Translations under genes and position numbers: made by a program | Part shown: in pieces, positions 1 through 10,142 of the stretch | How positions within the stretch are numbered: position 1 is the first letter of the stretch | How the letters are laid out: every line of letters begins with the position of its first letter | Notes under the pieces: generated by a model | Told to the model about the DNA's origin: nothing | Seen by the model: only the letters and a program-made list of their open reading frames with translations | The model's database searches: none | From: Salvia splendens | Taxonomy: Eukaryota; Streptophyta; Magnoliopsida; Lamiales; Lamiaceae | Assembly (NCBI RefSeq): GCF_004379255.2 | Contig: NC_056046.1 | Coordinates: forward strand, 11,346,001 to 11,410,000 | Length of the DNA: 64,000 nucleotides | Direction of reading: 5' to 3'

Positions 1-358
1 CCTCCTTGGAAGCTTGGACTCACAATCGTTGGCTTATTGCAGTTCGTTTCAGACGGACTGCTTGTTAAGCTGACTTGTGGTCTTATATCCTCCTTAGAAG
101 CTTGGACTCACAATAGTCTTTAATAATCGATCTAAAAAGGGGATCAGTCTTTAAAGAACGATATACCTTGGTACCATTTGTAAGAGACGACAAGCACATA
201 GAGACAAAACACATAGAGAAAAAATGAAAAAGACGAAAGAAAAAACTTTAAACTTTTTATAAAACGACAAGTAAAAAGTACAAGTAAAAACAAACAAATA
301 AAAACATGTACCCCTATGACCGAACTAGACACAAGACAGACTGACCGGACTTTGTCTC
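1..358 (-). other. 3' non-coding region of the Ty3 element with a short direct repeat
   Basis: No coding signal. A block of about 28 bases containing AAGCTTGGACTCACAAT occurs twice, at about 1-27 and 88-115, with one mismatch. It does not match the LTR at 5812-6389, so the polypurine tract and 3' LTR must lie further left, outside the window. Confidence 0.6.
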
Positions 359-3300
359 TTACAAGTGGAACTTCTTGAGGTTGGAGACGTGCCATGTTCG
401 GGGTACTTGTTCTCCTGACATGTGAGTCAATTTATAAGACCCTTTGCCGAGGACTTCTGACACCCGATACGGACCCTCCCATGTGGGTTCGAGTTTGCCC
501 AGCTTTTCTGCTCGGCTTACTTCGTTGTTTCTCAAGACGAGATCTCCCACTTGAAATTGAAGCTTTTTCACCCTTTGGTTATAATACCGGGCTACTTGCT
601 CCTTATACTTGGCTGCTTTTATGCACGCCAATTCTCTTCTTTCTTCGGCGAGATCTAGTTCGGTTCTCAGTCCGTCGTCATTCATTTCTGAGGAGAAATT
701 TAGAGTTCGGGGACTGGGTACGCCGATCTCCACCGGAATTACGGCTTCAGTGCCGTACACCAGACTATACGGGGTTTCACCGTTGGAGGTTTTGGGTGTA
801 GTTCGGTAGGACCACAGGACTTGAGGGAGATTTTCTACCCATTGTCCTTTGGCTTGTTCTAACCGAGCTTTTAACCCTTTCACCAGAATCCGGTTCGTTA
901 CTTCCGTTTGTCCGTTTGCTTGGGGATGGGAGACCGAAGTGAACCGCTGTTGAATGTTCAGCTCTTGGCACCAATTCCTGAACGTCTTGTCGGTGAACTG
1001 AGTCCCATTATCCGAGATGAGGATGTGGGGTATGCCAAATCGGCACACTATGTTCTTCCAGACGAAGTCTAATGCCTTTGAGCTCGTTATCGTAGCTAAT
1101 GGTTCAGCCTCCACCCACTTCGTGAAGTAGTCCACGGCAACGATAAGGAATTTCATTTGCCGAGGAGCTTGAGGAAGTGGTCCCACTATGTCTATGCCCC
1201 ATTGCATGAAAGGCCAAGGGCTTTGCATAGTGTATAGATCAGTCTGCGGCATCCTTGGGACATTTGCATGAATTTGGCACTTCGTACACTTCTTGACGAG
1301 CTGCACTGCCTCTTGTACCATGGTTGGCCAATAATATCCCCATCTCAGAACTTTTTTAGCTAAAGCTCTGGCTCCGATGTGGCTACCGCACGATCCTTCA
1401 TGAACTTCTCTGAGGATGTAGTCCGTCTCTTCTGGTCCTACGCACCGCAATAACGGCTGGAGGTAAGACTTTCTAAAGAGGACTCCTTCATGAAGTTCGT
1501 ACCGAAGTGCTCGGCATGTGATCTTCCGAGCTTCTCTCTTATCCTCGGGCAATTGTCCTTGATCCAGATACTGCAAGATCGGCGTCATCCAGTTCGGCGA
1601 GCTGGATACTGAATGTACCTCGGCTTCATCAATGCTTCGATGCATTAATTCTTCCGCCTTTGAGTTCGGATCTGAGGCCAACTTACTTAAGGTATCTGCT
1701 CGGCTATTTTCCGCTCTGGGAATGCGGATTATCCGAAAATAGGAGAAACTTCGGCTGATGCTTTGCGCTTTGTCCAAATACTTCTTCATTCTCTCGTCAC
1801 GGGCTTCACTTGTACCCAACATGTGATTTACTATGACTTGTGAATCACAATGGACTTTGAGAGATTTGACGAGCAGACTTTGCGCTAACTGGAGTCCGGC
1901 CAGGAGGGCTTCGTACTCGGCTTCATTATTAGTAGAGGGGAATAGGAACCGAAGTGAGTAGGTTACCTCGTGTCCGTCGGGAGCGACAAGTAAAATACCA
2001 GCTCCACTTCCCATCTTGTTTGAAGCTCCATCTACGAATCCGCTCCAGCAGTCCGGCGGCTCTACTTCGGATTCCAAGGGCTGTGCTAGTTCGGCATTGG
2101 CAGAATTCTTCTGTTCGGCAATAACAGGAATTGCTTGATCGAACTTTGCTTCTGCAAGAAAATCTGCCAAGGCTTGTCCCTTGATGGCTTTCCGAGGTAG
2201 ATATTCAATTGTGTGCTCTCCCAACTCTATAGCCCACTTGGCGATTCTGCCTGATGCTTCTGGTTTGGTCAACACTTGCCGAAGTGGCAGATCAGTTAGG
2301 ACGCATACCTTGTGAGCATAGAAGTAAGGCCGCAGTCTCCTTGCTGCATTTACTAATGCCAGAGCAATCTTTTCCAGTGGTTGATACCTGGTTTCTGGAC
2401 CTCTTAATGCTCGGCTTGTAAAGTAGATGGGAAGCTGCTTTAGGCCTTCTTCTCGTACAAGCACCGCGCTGATGGTTTGATCCGATGCCGCTAAGTATAA
2501 GAATATTACTTCGGCTTCGGTTGGAGCAGAGAGAATAGGAAGCTCGGCTAGATAACTTTTGAGCTCGTCAAAGGCTTTTTTCTGCTCGGCTCCCCACTCG
2601 AACTTTGGTGCCTTTTTCAACACCTTGAAGAACGGCAGTTGCTTTTCGGCTGCTTGGGAAAGGAATCGATTCAGTGCGGCTAGACATCCGGTTAGCCTTT
2701 GCACGTCATGTATGGACTTCGGCATTGCCATGTTCTGAACGACTTGAACTTTTGAGGGGTTTGCCTTGAGTCCGTCCTTTGAAACCCAACAACCCAGAAA
2801 CTTTCCCGAATCTACCAAAAAGGTACACTTTTGGGGATTAAGTTTGAGGTTGGCTTTCTTGAGCACGTCGAGAGTGGACTTGAGGTTGTGCTCGTACTCC
2901 GAGGTGCTTTTGCTTTTGACGACTATATCGTCAACATACACTTCGACCTCCTTTCCAATCAGGTGCCGAAAAAGCTTGTCTACCATCCTTTGATAAGTGG
3001 CTCCGGCATTCTTTAAACCGAATGGCATCTTTTTATAAGCGAAAATGCCGAAATCAGTAATGAAGGCCGTTTTTGAAGCGTCAATCTCATCCATTAAAAC
3101 TTGATGGTATCCTTTGTACAGATCAAGAAAACAAAAAATTTCAAAGCCTATCAAAGCTTCTACTTTTTTATCTATGTTCGGAAGGGGATAGCAATCTTTG
3201 GGACAGTGCTTATTTAGATCGGTGAAATCTATGCACATCCGCCATCCTCCTTCCTTTTTCTTGATCATGACAGGATTGGCCACCCACGAAGGATACTTCA

Positions 3301-3589
3301 CTTCGAATAACACATCCGCCTTCAATAATTGACGGACTTCGTCATGGATGACTTGACTTCGTTCTGCCGCAAAGAGTCTTTGCTTCTGTTTTATCGGCCG
3401 GACTGAAGGATCAATATTTAACCGATGAGTGATTACCTCGGGGGGCACTCCGGTCATGTCCAACGGAGACCATGCAAAGACGTCTTTATACTCCTTGAGG
3501 AGCTGGATGGTTTTTTTCCCGAAGTAGGGGCGTTCCCGCGAAGCCGATCTTAACCGTTCTGGATGGATCGTCTTCGTACAGCTGAACTG
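359..3589 (-). CDS. pol: Ty3 Pol: reverse transcriptase, RNase H, second RNase H, integrase
   Basis: The frame is open from 3589 down to the stop at 359; no ATG is needed because Pol is normally made as part of a Gag-Pol polyprotein. Counting from base 3463, the reverse transcriptase shows FLDLYKGYHQ near residue 112 and the catalytic YVDD at 176-179. RNase H follows at about 300-440. A second RNase H-like domain starts with GFVDGAS near 475-485, the mark of Tat elements. The integrase has a zinc-binding HHCC region (GSHIGA to CTKCQIH) and core acidic residues in WGIDIVGP, ISDNGTQF and GQTEVTNR. It ends in a basic tail without a chromodomain. The frame differs from that of gag upstream, and an in-frame TGA at 3590-3592 closes it on that side. 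Function: copying element RNA to DNA and inserting it. Confidence 0.93.
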   Translation of the reverse strand, partial: QFSCTKTIHPERLRSASRERPYFGKKTIQLLKEYKDVFAWSPLDMTGVPPEVITHRLNIDPSVRPIKQKQRLFAAERSQVIHDEVRQLLKADVLFEVKYPSWVANPVMIKKKEGGWRMCIDFTDLNKHCPKDCYPLPNIDKKVEALIGFEIFCFLDLYKGYHQVLMDEIDASKTAFITDFGIFAYKKMPFGLKNAGATYQRMVDKLFRHLIGKEVEVYVDDIVVKSKSTSEYEHNLKSTLDVLKKANLKLNPQKCTFLVDSGKFLGCWVSKDGLKANPSKVQVVQNMAMPKSIHDVQRLTGCLAALNRFLSQAAEKQLPFFKVLKKAPKFEWGAEQKKAFDELKSYLAELPILSAPTEAEVIFLYLAASDQTISAVLVREEGLKQLPIYFTSRALRGPETRYQPLEKIALALVNAARRLRPYFYAHKVCVLTDLPLRQVLTKPEASGRIAKWAIELGEHTIEYLPRKAIKGQALADFLAEAKFDQAIPVIAEQKNSANAELAQPLESEVEPPDCWSGFVDGASNKMGSGAGILLVAPDGHEVTYSLRFLFPSTNNEAEYEALLAGLQLAQSLLVKSLKVHCDSQVIVNHMLGTSEARDERMKKYLDKAQSISRSFSYFRIIRIPRAENSRADTLSKLASDPNSKAEELMHRSIDEAEVHSVSSSPNWMTPILQYLDQGQLPEDKREARKITCRALRYELHEGVLFRKSYLQPLLRCVGPEETDYILREVHEGSCGSHIGARALAKKVLRWGYYWPTMVQEAVQLVKKCTKCQIHANVPRMPQTDLYTMQSPWPFMQWGIDIVGPLPQAPRQMKFLIVAVDYFTKWVEAEPLATITSSKALDFVWKNIVCRFGIPHILISDNGTQFTDKTFRNWCQELNIQQRFTSVSHPQANGQTEVTNRILVKGLKARLEQAKGQWVENLPQVLWSYRTTPKTSNGETPYSLVYGTEAVIPVEIGVPSPRTLNFSSEMNDDGLRTELDLAEERRELACIKAAKYKEQVARYYNQRVKKLQFQVGDLVLRNNEVSRAEKLGKLEPTWEGPYRVSEVLGKGSYKLTHMSGEQVPRTWHVSNLKKFHL

Positions 3590-3650
3590 TCATCGAGTTC
3601 GGCTCCGGTATGACTTCGGTCATCGCCTCTGACTCCGGCTGCTGTGATTG

Positions 3651-5735
3651 CTACGCTTGGTGGTGCCGATCTGACTGCTCGGCACTTCTAAGCGCAATTT
3701 GCAGACATTCCTTTGCTCTCTTTTGGTCACCTCGGATGACTGCTATCCCTCCTTTAGTAGGGATCTTGATGGTGAGGTGATAGGTAGAGCAAACGGCCCG
3801 AACTGTGTTGAGCCAGTCTCTTCCCAGGATGACGTTGTACGGGGACCGAGCTTTCACCACGAAAAACTCAATCATCGTACTGGAGCTAGTAGGCGCTTTC
3901 CCCACCGTGATCGGAAGGCTGATAATACCTTCAGGGCGGGTGTCCTCCTGAGTGAAGCTCTTCAGGGGAAGCGGAGCCGGACTGAGCCGAGCTGGGTCCA
4001 CTTCTAGTTTGTCGAAGCACTCTTTAAAAAGAATGCTAACCGACGCTCCTGTATCCACAAACACCCTGTGGATCAGTTTGTTTGCCACTCCGGCTTGGAT
4101 GACAATGGCGTCTTGGTGAGGAGAGATGGCCGGGACGGGATCAGCAGCCGAGAACGTAATCACTTCGTCCTGCTTCAGCCTTTTATGCGTTGGCTCCTCT
4201 CGATTGGAGCCTCTGCGTTCTGACTTTAGGGACGACTTGGTCTTCCCGGCAGGGAGCGCGTCAATAGTCTGGATTACTCCATCATATTGCGGCTCGTCAT
4301 CGTCTTCGGGATCCGGCTGCCTTTTCGGATCCTGAGGAGCGCAGTTCGCACCACTCTGCTTTTTATTCTTCTTTGGCTGCTTACTTCGGTATTTTTTCAA
4401 TGTCCCTGCCTTCACAAGAACATCGATACCTGCAGCCAAGTTTCTGCACTCCTCAGTATCGTGACCGTGGTCTTGATGGTAGGAGCAGTAGTTATCCTGT
4501 GGTCGGCGCGCGGCTGATTTCGTCATCCGCTTTGGCTTTTCGAATAGGTCAGAGTGCAGTTCGAAAATTTCCGCTCTCGGCTTGTTCAGCGGTACGAACT
4601 GAGCGGGCGGCTTCTCGGGATTGAGACGAGGTCCCAATCTGTCTTGCACCGGAGCCCTTTGAATTCTTTCAAATGGAGTCCGGCGAGGATGCCCCTGATC
4701 GCTATGATCGGGCTTCCTTCTGTCTCCTCGGGACGATGAGCTGTCTAACGACCGTTTGCGACGGTCTGCCTCATCGGCCCGGGAGTACTGGTCCGCAATG
4801 TCCCACATTTCCTGAGCTGTCTGCGGACCGCACTCAACGAGCTTCCTGTAGAGAGCTCCGGGCAGGATTCCATTTTGGAATGCCGAGATGACAAGCAGAT
4901 CGTTGAGATCGTCTACTTGCAGGCATTCCTTATGGAATCTTGTCATAAAGTCGCTAATTTTTTCGTCGCGACCTTGACGAATGGAAAGCAGCTGAGCCGA
5001 AGTGATTCGGGCTTCCGCTTTCTGAAAGAACCTCCTGTGGAAGGCATCCATTAGATCTCGGTAAGATCTGATGCTGCCCTGGGGGAGGCTATCGAACCAC
5101 CTTCTCGCGTTCCCGATGAGCAGCTCGGGAAACAGCTTGCACATGTGGACCTCGTTGAGACCCTGGTTCGCCATGTTATATTGATAGCGCCCCAAGAAAT
5201 CGTGAGGGTCCACGAGCCCGTCGTAAGTCATCGACGGAGTTCGGTAGTTCTGTGGTAGGGGAGTTCGGGTGATGTCGTCCGAGAACGGAGTCTTCAGTGC
5301 TCCGTACACGGCGAATCCGATATCTCGTCGGTATGGAGGAGATTGAGTTCTCCTGTGATTCCGGTACCGAGGAGGAGCTGGAATATGTCGGGGTTGAGGA
5401 TTCTTTCTCCTGGGAGATGCGACACTACTGCGGTAGTGACTTTCTTGTGCGGAGGGAGAAGGAGAATCCGTCGTTTTCGTCTCCGGCTGCTTTTGGCTTT
5501 TTCGCAGGAAGGTTAAGAATTCCTCCTGCTTTTCAGCCAAAAACTGCTTGACAGCCTCATTCAAATCGGGCTGCTGGGAAGACTCGGTGGGACGATTTTT
5601 GGAGCGGCTTGTTCCTTCGCCATGAGAACTGGTGGTGGATTTATCCCTAGGCTGTTTTCCCGACCTATGGGATGGATTGGCTTCCTCCTGGTTCTCCCGG
5701 GCAGGAATACGGGTATTCTGCGATCTGGTATGCAT
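3651..5735 (-). CDS. gag: Ty3 Gag with C-terminal aspartic protease, 694 aa
   Basis: It starts at ATG 5733-5735 (MHTRSQNTR), just inside the primer site. The N-terminal third is polar and basic. The capsid-like region at about 160-330 contains RRWFDSLP and DLMDAFHRRFF, typical of plant Retrotrans_gag. A degenerate zinc-binding motif YCSYHQDHGHDTEEC lies further on, in the form common in Tat/Athila Gag rather than a CCHC knuckle. The aspartic protease motif VFVDTGAS is near residue 560, with the partner segment YNVILGRDW after it. A TAG at 3651-3653 ends the frame. Family-like residues continue in this same frame beyond the stop until about 3525, where the Pol frame takes over, so the stop is probably a mutation rather than the natural end. 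Confidence 0.92.
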   Translation of the reverse strand: MHTRSQNTRIPARENQEEANPSHRSGKQPRDKSTTSSHGEGTSRSKNRPTESSQQPDLNEAVKQFLAEKQEEFLTFLRKSQKQPETKTTDSPSPSAQESHYRSSVASPRRKNPQPRHIPAPPRYRNHRRTQSPPYRRDIGFAVYGALKTPFSDDITRTPLPQNYRTPSMTYDGLVDPHDFLGRYQYNMANQGLNEVHMCKLFPELLIGNARRWFDSLPQGSIRSYRDLMDAFHRRFFQKAEARITSAQLLSIRQGRDEKISDFMTRFHKECLQVDDLNDLLVISAFQNGILPGALYRKLVECGPQTAQEMWDIADQYSRADEADRRKRSLDSSSSRGDRRKPDHSDQGHPRRTPFERIQRAPVQDRLGPRLNPEKPPAQFVPLNKPRAEIFELHSDLFEKPKRMTKSAARRPQDNYCSYHQDHGHDTEECRNLAAGIDVLVKAGTLKKYRSKQPKKNKKQSGANCAPQDPKRQPDPEDDDEPQYDGVIQTIDALPAGKTKSSLKSERRGSNREEPTHKRLKQDEVITFSAADPVPAISPHQDAIVIQAGVANKLIHRVFVDTGASVSILFKECFDKLEVDPARLSPAPLPLKSFTQEDTRPEGIISLPITVGKAPTSSSTMIEFFVVKARSPYNVILGRDWLNTVRAVCSTYHLTIKIPTKGGIAVIRGDQKRAKECLQIALRSAEQSDRHHQA

Positions 5736-5792
5736 TTTTTGGGTGGAGAAAATGGATCAAAAATTCGCTTTATCACAAATTTTGTTCTCTGT

Positions 5793-5810
5793 TTCCCACA
5801 GACGGCGCCA
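5793..5810 (-). other. Primer binding site of the Ty3 element
   Basis: On the minus strand, one base after the LTR end, the sequence reads TGGCGCCGTCTGTGGGAA. This is the primer-site form repeatedly seen in plant Tat/Athila-type elements. Its position directly downstream of the LTR supports the LTR boundary. Confidence 0.8.
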
Positions 5811-5811
5811 G

Positions 5812-6389
5812 TGATGAGTCCGCGAATTATTGATGTTAATAAATGCTGGTAGAGAATGAAGATTATGACACGGTGAATTTACGTGGTTCGATTTACTGAG
5901 GTAAATCTACGTCCACGGGAAGAAGGGAGGGCAAGATTGTATTGCTTGATCTGGGATTACAGCTTACAACACAGACTTGCTATATGATTTTATCTCTAGA
6001 GAGCTTAACCCTTTTCTATCAGATCTAAGTTCTATTTATACATTGAACTAGGATCGTGGTTTGCAGCCCCACTAACAAGATCGTGGGTGAGCAATAACTG
6101 CTCAATAACTGCTTCATACCACTAAATAGATCGTGGGTATAGTGGAGGTCGTGGAGGCCTTTCGTGAGTCCACCAACTCCTAGTTCGGTCGAATGCTGAG
6201 ACCGAACTGCTGGACTTTACCGATCAGCTCTTGCCGATATGAGAGGAGAGCTTGACTGGTCGGCTTTTACCGAGCTGTAGGCTGAGTCCGAACTCTTTGG
6301 TGCCGAACAGATACTCTTTCTTGGGCTCTGAGCTGATGGGCCGTCACTGTTATTGGGCTTGCCATTAGGGTTTAGTTCGTACCCCATCA
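5812..6389 (-). repeat. 5' LTR of the Ty3 element, 578 bp
   Basis: On the minus strand the LTR starts TGATGGGG and ends CTCATCA, giving the short inverted ends TGATG/CATCA. The inner end abuts the primer site. GTAAG follows at 6390-6394 and would be the 5-bp target duplication; this cannot be confirmed because the other LTR is outside the window. Confidence 0.82.
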
Positions 6390-6623
6390 GTAAGGTAAGG
6401 TAAAGAAAAAAACTGAGTATCAGTCAATATGAACAACCAAACAAATCCACTGAGTCACCACCCTTTACTCACTTTACACATAGTCACGCAAACACATTTA
6501 AAAGGAAATGTCCATATCTCTTTTGGATTTATGACAATGTGCTAAAAAAGGTAAATAATACTCCTTTCGTCGCACTATAATCCTACTATAAGTGATTAAT
6601 TTCATTTTTTAGTTGTCCTATTA

Positions 6624-7095
6624 GAGTATCCACAACATTGGCTTGACGGGTCACCATTATAGGTGACTCGTCCCACCGGGCTGCATGATCTAAGCGGCTG
6701 AGCCTGTTCTAGTGGGCCGATGCGCCTTGTCGACGTGGCGCGCTCACAACGTGCGGTAACACCCACTCGCAGGCCCGCGAGTGGGCATCCTATTTAGCCA
6801 TTTAATTTTTATTTTTTTAAAAATTGGTGAAATTAAAAAAAAATCACTTTCCTAAATATTATAGTCTTTCACCTTTTTTTATTTTTTAACCTCCAATTTA
6901 TCCCAAAATTATCTATAATTATGTAGTAATTTTGTTTAGGAATTTGTAATGTAATTTTCAGTTTTTATAATAAAGTTTTATTATTGAAATATATTTTTTA
7001 TTAATTGTAGGAATGAAATAGTGGGCTATGAATAGTGAAGGGAATGAATGGTTAAGGCCTTAAAGGATGAATAGTTGTAGGTGTTGTGTTGTCTC
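6624..7095. mobile_element. Tourist/Harbinger-type non-autonomous element
   Basis: Flanked by TTA on both sides (6621-6623, 7096-7098). The ends are GAGTATCCACAAC on the left and, inverted, GAGACAACACAAC on the right. A GC-rich block near the left end holds an inverted pair, CCCACTCGC and GCGAGTGGG (about 6766-6788). The same inverted pair occurs in the Harbinger derivative at 52509-53320, tying the two to one family. No coding capacity. Confidence 0.68.
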
Positions 7096-7383
7096 TTAGA
7101 TAAGATATGGTGAAAAAAGTGGTGTGTGTCCCATAAATAATTAAGGGATGAGATAGATAAGCATGACCATTGTGGCTTGCAAGTGATTGATTTACATTTT
7201 TAGCAAAAAATAATACTACTACATTTACTTTCTCTTGTGTTATTTTTTCACCTATCTTTCTACTTTATATCTCTTACTTTGTTCTTTTATACCTGTACTT
7301 TGTCATTTCCTACTTTAATCTCATTTTATCAAACTATTTTATCACATTTTCCACTTTATTCTTTCATTTTAATTTAATAAATA

Positions 7384-7632
7384 CTCCCATCGTCCCGAAA
7401 TAATGTCAACATTCGTCATTTCCATTTTTGAAAAATAACTTTCTACTAACTCATTATAATCATTTTAATATAAAATTAACATAAAATGGAACTTGCATTC
7501 CATTCACTTTTCTTTACATTTCTTAAAATCGCACTGAATTAATGTGGGATTTTAAATCATGGACGGATGAGTATTATTTTCTTAAATCTCATATTCAAAA
7601 GAAATCAATTACTTATAACAAGATGGAAGAAG
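7384..7632. mobile_element. Degenerate Stowaway MITE
   Basis: TA flanks both ends. The left end CTCCCATCGTCCCG and the inverted right end CTTCTTCCATCTTG match only in part, so this is an old copy or a chance pairing of weak ends. Confidence 0.42.
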
Positions 7633-7701
7633 TACAATACATACTAAAAATCCTAAAGGAAAGAAATGAAAATTTGGATTTACCTCATTTGAATAATGTT
7701 A

Positions 7702-7933
7702 CTTCCTCTGTCCCCCGTCATAAGCAAGCCACTTTTTTTGGGTACGAGATTTAAGGAATTGAAATTTAAAGAGTTAAAGTAAAGAGAGAGAAATATAGTA
7801 GTGGAAAGAATAAAGTGTGTTGTAAAATAGAGTAAGAAATATGATTTTTTTTGCATAAAAGATAGTAAATGACTCATGTATGGTGGAACATCTCAAAAAG
7901 AAAAGTGACTCGCTTATGGTGGGACGGAGAGAG
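7702..7933. mobile_element. Stowaway MITE
   Basis: The inverted ends are about 30 bp: CTTCCTCTGTCCCCCGTCAT on the left against CTCTCTCCGTCCCACCATAA on the inverted right. The left flank is TA; the right flank has decayed. AT-rich core without coding sequence. Confidence 0.68.
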
Positions 7934-8349
7934 TTGCTTACACAAGGGTAAATGGCCAAAAAAAATCATGAAGTTTGTCAATATCTAGTCTGTTAGGTAA
8001 CTTTAAAAAATGACCAATTATATCATATATTTAACATTTTTTCTCAATTGTCCAATAGTTTATGGTTTGGGGGAAATTATGAATGCTTTTGGCAAATGAA
8101 AAATATCATGCGAACAAAATATTCAACTATTTTACGTCATCATTTAATAAATATAGTCAATCATATCTTTAATTTGTACATATGTACACATTACATTGAT
8201 AAAATTTAGAAAAATAGCATGATGAAATTGTGTGTTATGAAACAATTAAAAAAAATATCAAAGTTATGATATCCCATAATTTTTAAATTACGGGATAGAC
8301 CAAAATTTAACAAACTTCATAGTTTATTTTTTGGTAATTTACCCTTTTA

Positions 8350-8748
8350 TGGTATAAAATGTAGAATATTCTCCATCCTACTGTAGTAGAGACATTTCGT
8401 TTTGAGCACTCGTATTGAAAAAATGATAAAAAAATAGTTAGATTGAAGAAAAAATAAAGTTAGAAAGATAATAATGTAGATAAGACTTTTATCTATATTA
8501 TTATATCTCTTATTTTACTCTCTCTCCATTTTAATTAATTATTATGATTTTTTAAAATAAGTGTTCAAAATGAAACGTCTATACTACAGTGAGACGGAAG
8601 GATTATTATTACTCTATTAAATGTAAATTTGTGATTTGAATCGCAAACACTGAAAGTTAAATCTTTTTGCCTACTTTTGATGGTATAAAATCTAGAATAC
8701 TGGTATTATTATTAAATGTATATTTGTGATCCAAATCGCAATCACTCA
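8350..8748. repeat. Two-copy direct duplication, first copy interrupted by a MITE
   Basis: GGTATAAAAT at 8351 and again at about 8681 begins each copy. Each then runs through AGAATA to a segment like TTGTGAT...AATCGCAA.CACT. Copy 1 is split by the MITE at 8369-8603; copy 2 ends near 8748, about 175 bp upstream of the iron transporter ATG. Confidence 0.65.
8369..8603. mobile_element. Stowaway-like MITE inside a duplicated segment
   Basis: Inverted ends of about 40 bp: left CATCCTACTGTAGTAGAGAC, inverted right CCGTCTCACTGTAGTATAGA. TA flanks at 8367-8368 and 8604-8605. The flanking DNA (about 8350-8368 plus 8604-8650) recurs without the insert at 8680-8748, which gives independent support for the insertion boundaries. 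Confidence 0.72.
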
Positions 8749-8867
8749 AATTTGTGACACATGTCACGCTTGGTCTACAGCGCTTAAATTAATTACTAAT
8801 AAAACAAAAATATAGAAAGGCAAAAAGGTCGAAAAGATATAATGAGATTTGAAGGAAGCGCTTGTAT

Positions 8868-8878
8868 ACATATAAAGT
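8868..8878 (+). promoter_or_regulatory. Possible TATA box of the iron transporter gene
   Basis: TACATATAAAG lies 46-56 bases upstream of the ATG, followed by a short C/A-rich leader. The position is suitable if the transcript leader is short; nothing else supports it. Confidence 0.3.
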
Positions 8879-8923
8879 TACACACCGCACGCACTCACTC
8901 ACTGCATCCATAGAGAGAGAGAG

Positions 8924-10142
8924 ATGGCAGGTGAATCGAACGCCTCTCTGTTGAATGACCACAAAGAGAAGCATTTCACGGCGGGTGAGATCGTGCGAGA
9001 CATAATAATCGGGGTGTCTGATGGCCTCACCGTCCCCTTCGCCCTCGCCGCGGGCCTCTCCGGCGCCAACGCCACTTCCGCCGTCATTGTCACCGCCGGC
9101 GTGGCCGAGATCGCCGCCGGCGCCATATCCATGGGCCTCGGAGGGTATATCATCAATTAATTCCATCTCCAGCTTATCATGTCAATCAATTTGTATTTGT
9201 AGTTGATGCATGGGGTTGTGATTTTGCAGTTACTTGGCTGCGAAAAGCGAAGCAGATCATTATATGAGAGAGTTGAAGAGAGAGCAGGATGAGATCATTG
9301 CTGTGCCTGATACAGGTTGCTGTTGCTATCCTCGTTTTAATATTTCAATTTCGTCTTTATATACATCAGCATTATCTACAATTTTAGTTTAACAGAGTGT
9401 ATTGGATTGGTGATAAATGATTGCAGAAGCTGCGGAGGTAGCGGAGATATTGTCGGAGTATGGGATTCAGCCGCATGAATATTCACCGGTGGTTAATGCA
9501 CTCAGAAAAAATCCACAAGCATGGCTTGATTTCATGATGAAGTAAGCCTTCTCTATGTTTCAACTTTTTTTTTGGGTGAAAATCTCTCGTGTGAAGTGTG
9601 TGTGACAGAGAGAGAGAGAGAGAGGGTTTTTCCAACAGAATTCATAACAGAACAAAAATGTCATGCATAGATCTATTTCCACAGAAACCGAAAAATACTA
9701 ACTGTAGTATCAGAAAAAGTTAATGATCTCGTGCTACCGAGACCACAAAACGATGACAAATTAGAGCATCACTTGGAAAAGCAAGATGAATACAGTATTT
9801 ATTATGTTACTAACAAGATTTAAATTTGTTTTTCCTTTGTAAAGATTTGAACTGGGATTGGAGAAGCCAGATCCAAAGAGAGCAATGCAGAGCGCAATGA
9901 CGATCGCCATAGCTTACATAGTGGGTGGGATAGTCCCACTTTTCCCCTACATGTTGATATCCAATGCAGATAGAGCTGTAATTGCTTCTGTCATTGTTAC
10001 TCTTATTGCGTTGCTTATCTTTGGCTACGGCAAAGGTCATTTCACCGGAAGCAAACCCTTCTGGAGTGCTCTTCAGACCACCTTCATCGGAGCCATTGCA
10101 TCCGCTGCTGCTTTTGCCATGGCCAAGCTTGTACAAGGATGA
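8924..10142 (+). CDS. VIT1: Vacuolar iron transporter (VIT1/CCC1 family), 239 aa
   Basis: Coding exons: 8924-9144, 9230-9315, 9427-9541, 9845-10142; all junctions are GT-AG and phases agree (720 bases including TGA). The protein moves Fe2+ (and often Mn2+) from cytosol into the vacuole in exchange for protons. Visible features: a short N-terminus with EKHFTAGEIVRDIIIGVSDG, the family signature at the first membrane helix; a second helix with AEIAAGAISMGLGGYLA; a charged cytosolic stretch (SEADHYMRELKREQDEI), which in this family forms the metal-binding helical domain with Glu/Met residues; then three hydrophobic helices in exon 4 ending AMAKLVQG. Five membrane helices and about 240-250 residues are usual. 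This is true VIT type rather than the shorter VIT-like (VTL) type, because the middle metal-binding domain is present. Intron 3 contains an (AG)n run near 9610. Confidence 0.95.

Larger units (their letters stand above)
1..6389 (-). mobile_element. Ty3/gypsy LTR retrotransposon, Tat-like, left end cut by window
   Basis: Read on the minus strand the order is 5' LTR (5812-6389), primer binding site (5793-5810), gag with aspartic protease (3651-5735), reverse transcriptase, RNase H and integrase (359-3589), then 3' non-coding DNA reaching base 1. The second LTR is not in the window. A second RNase H-like block after the usual one, integrase after RNase H, and a primer site starting TGGCGCC fit the Tat group of plant Ty3 elements. 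There is no chromodomain after the integrase. The copy looks fairly young because both long frames are open, but the gag-pol junction carries one stop and one frame change, so this copy is probably not autonomous. Confidence 0.93.

Noticed and set aside
2766..3016. Plus-strand open frames over the retrotransposon
   Set aside because: Mirror frames of the reverse transcriptase on the other strand; no family features.
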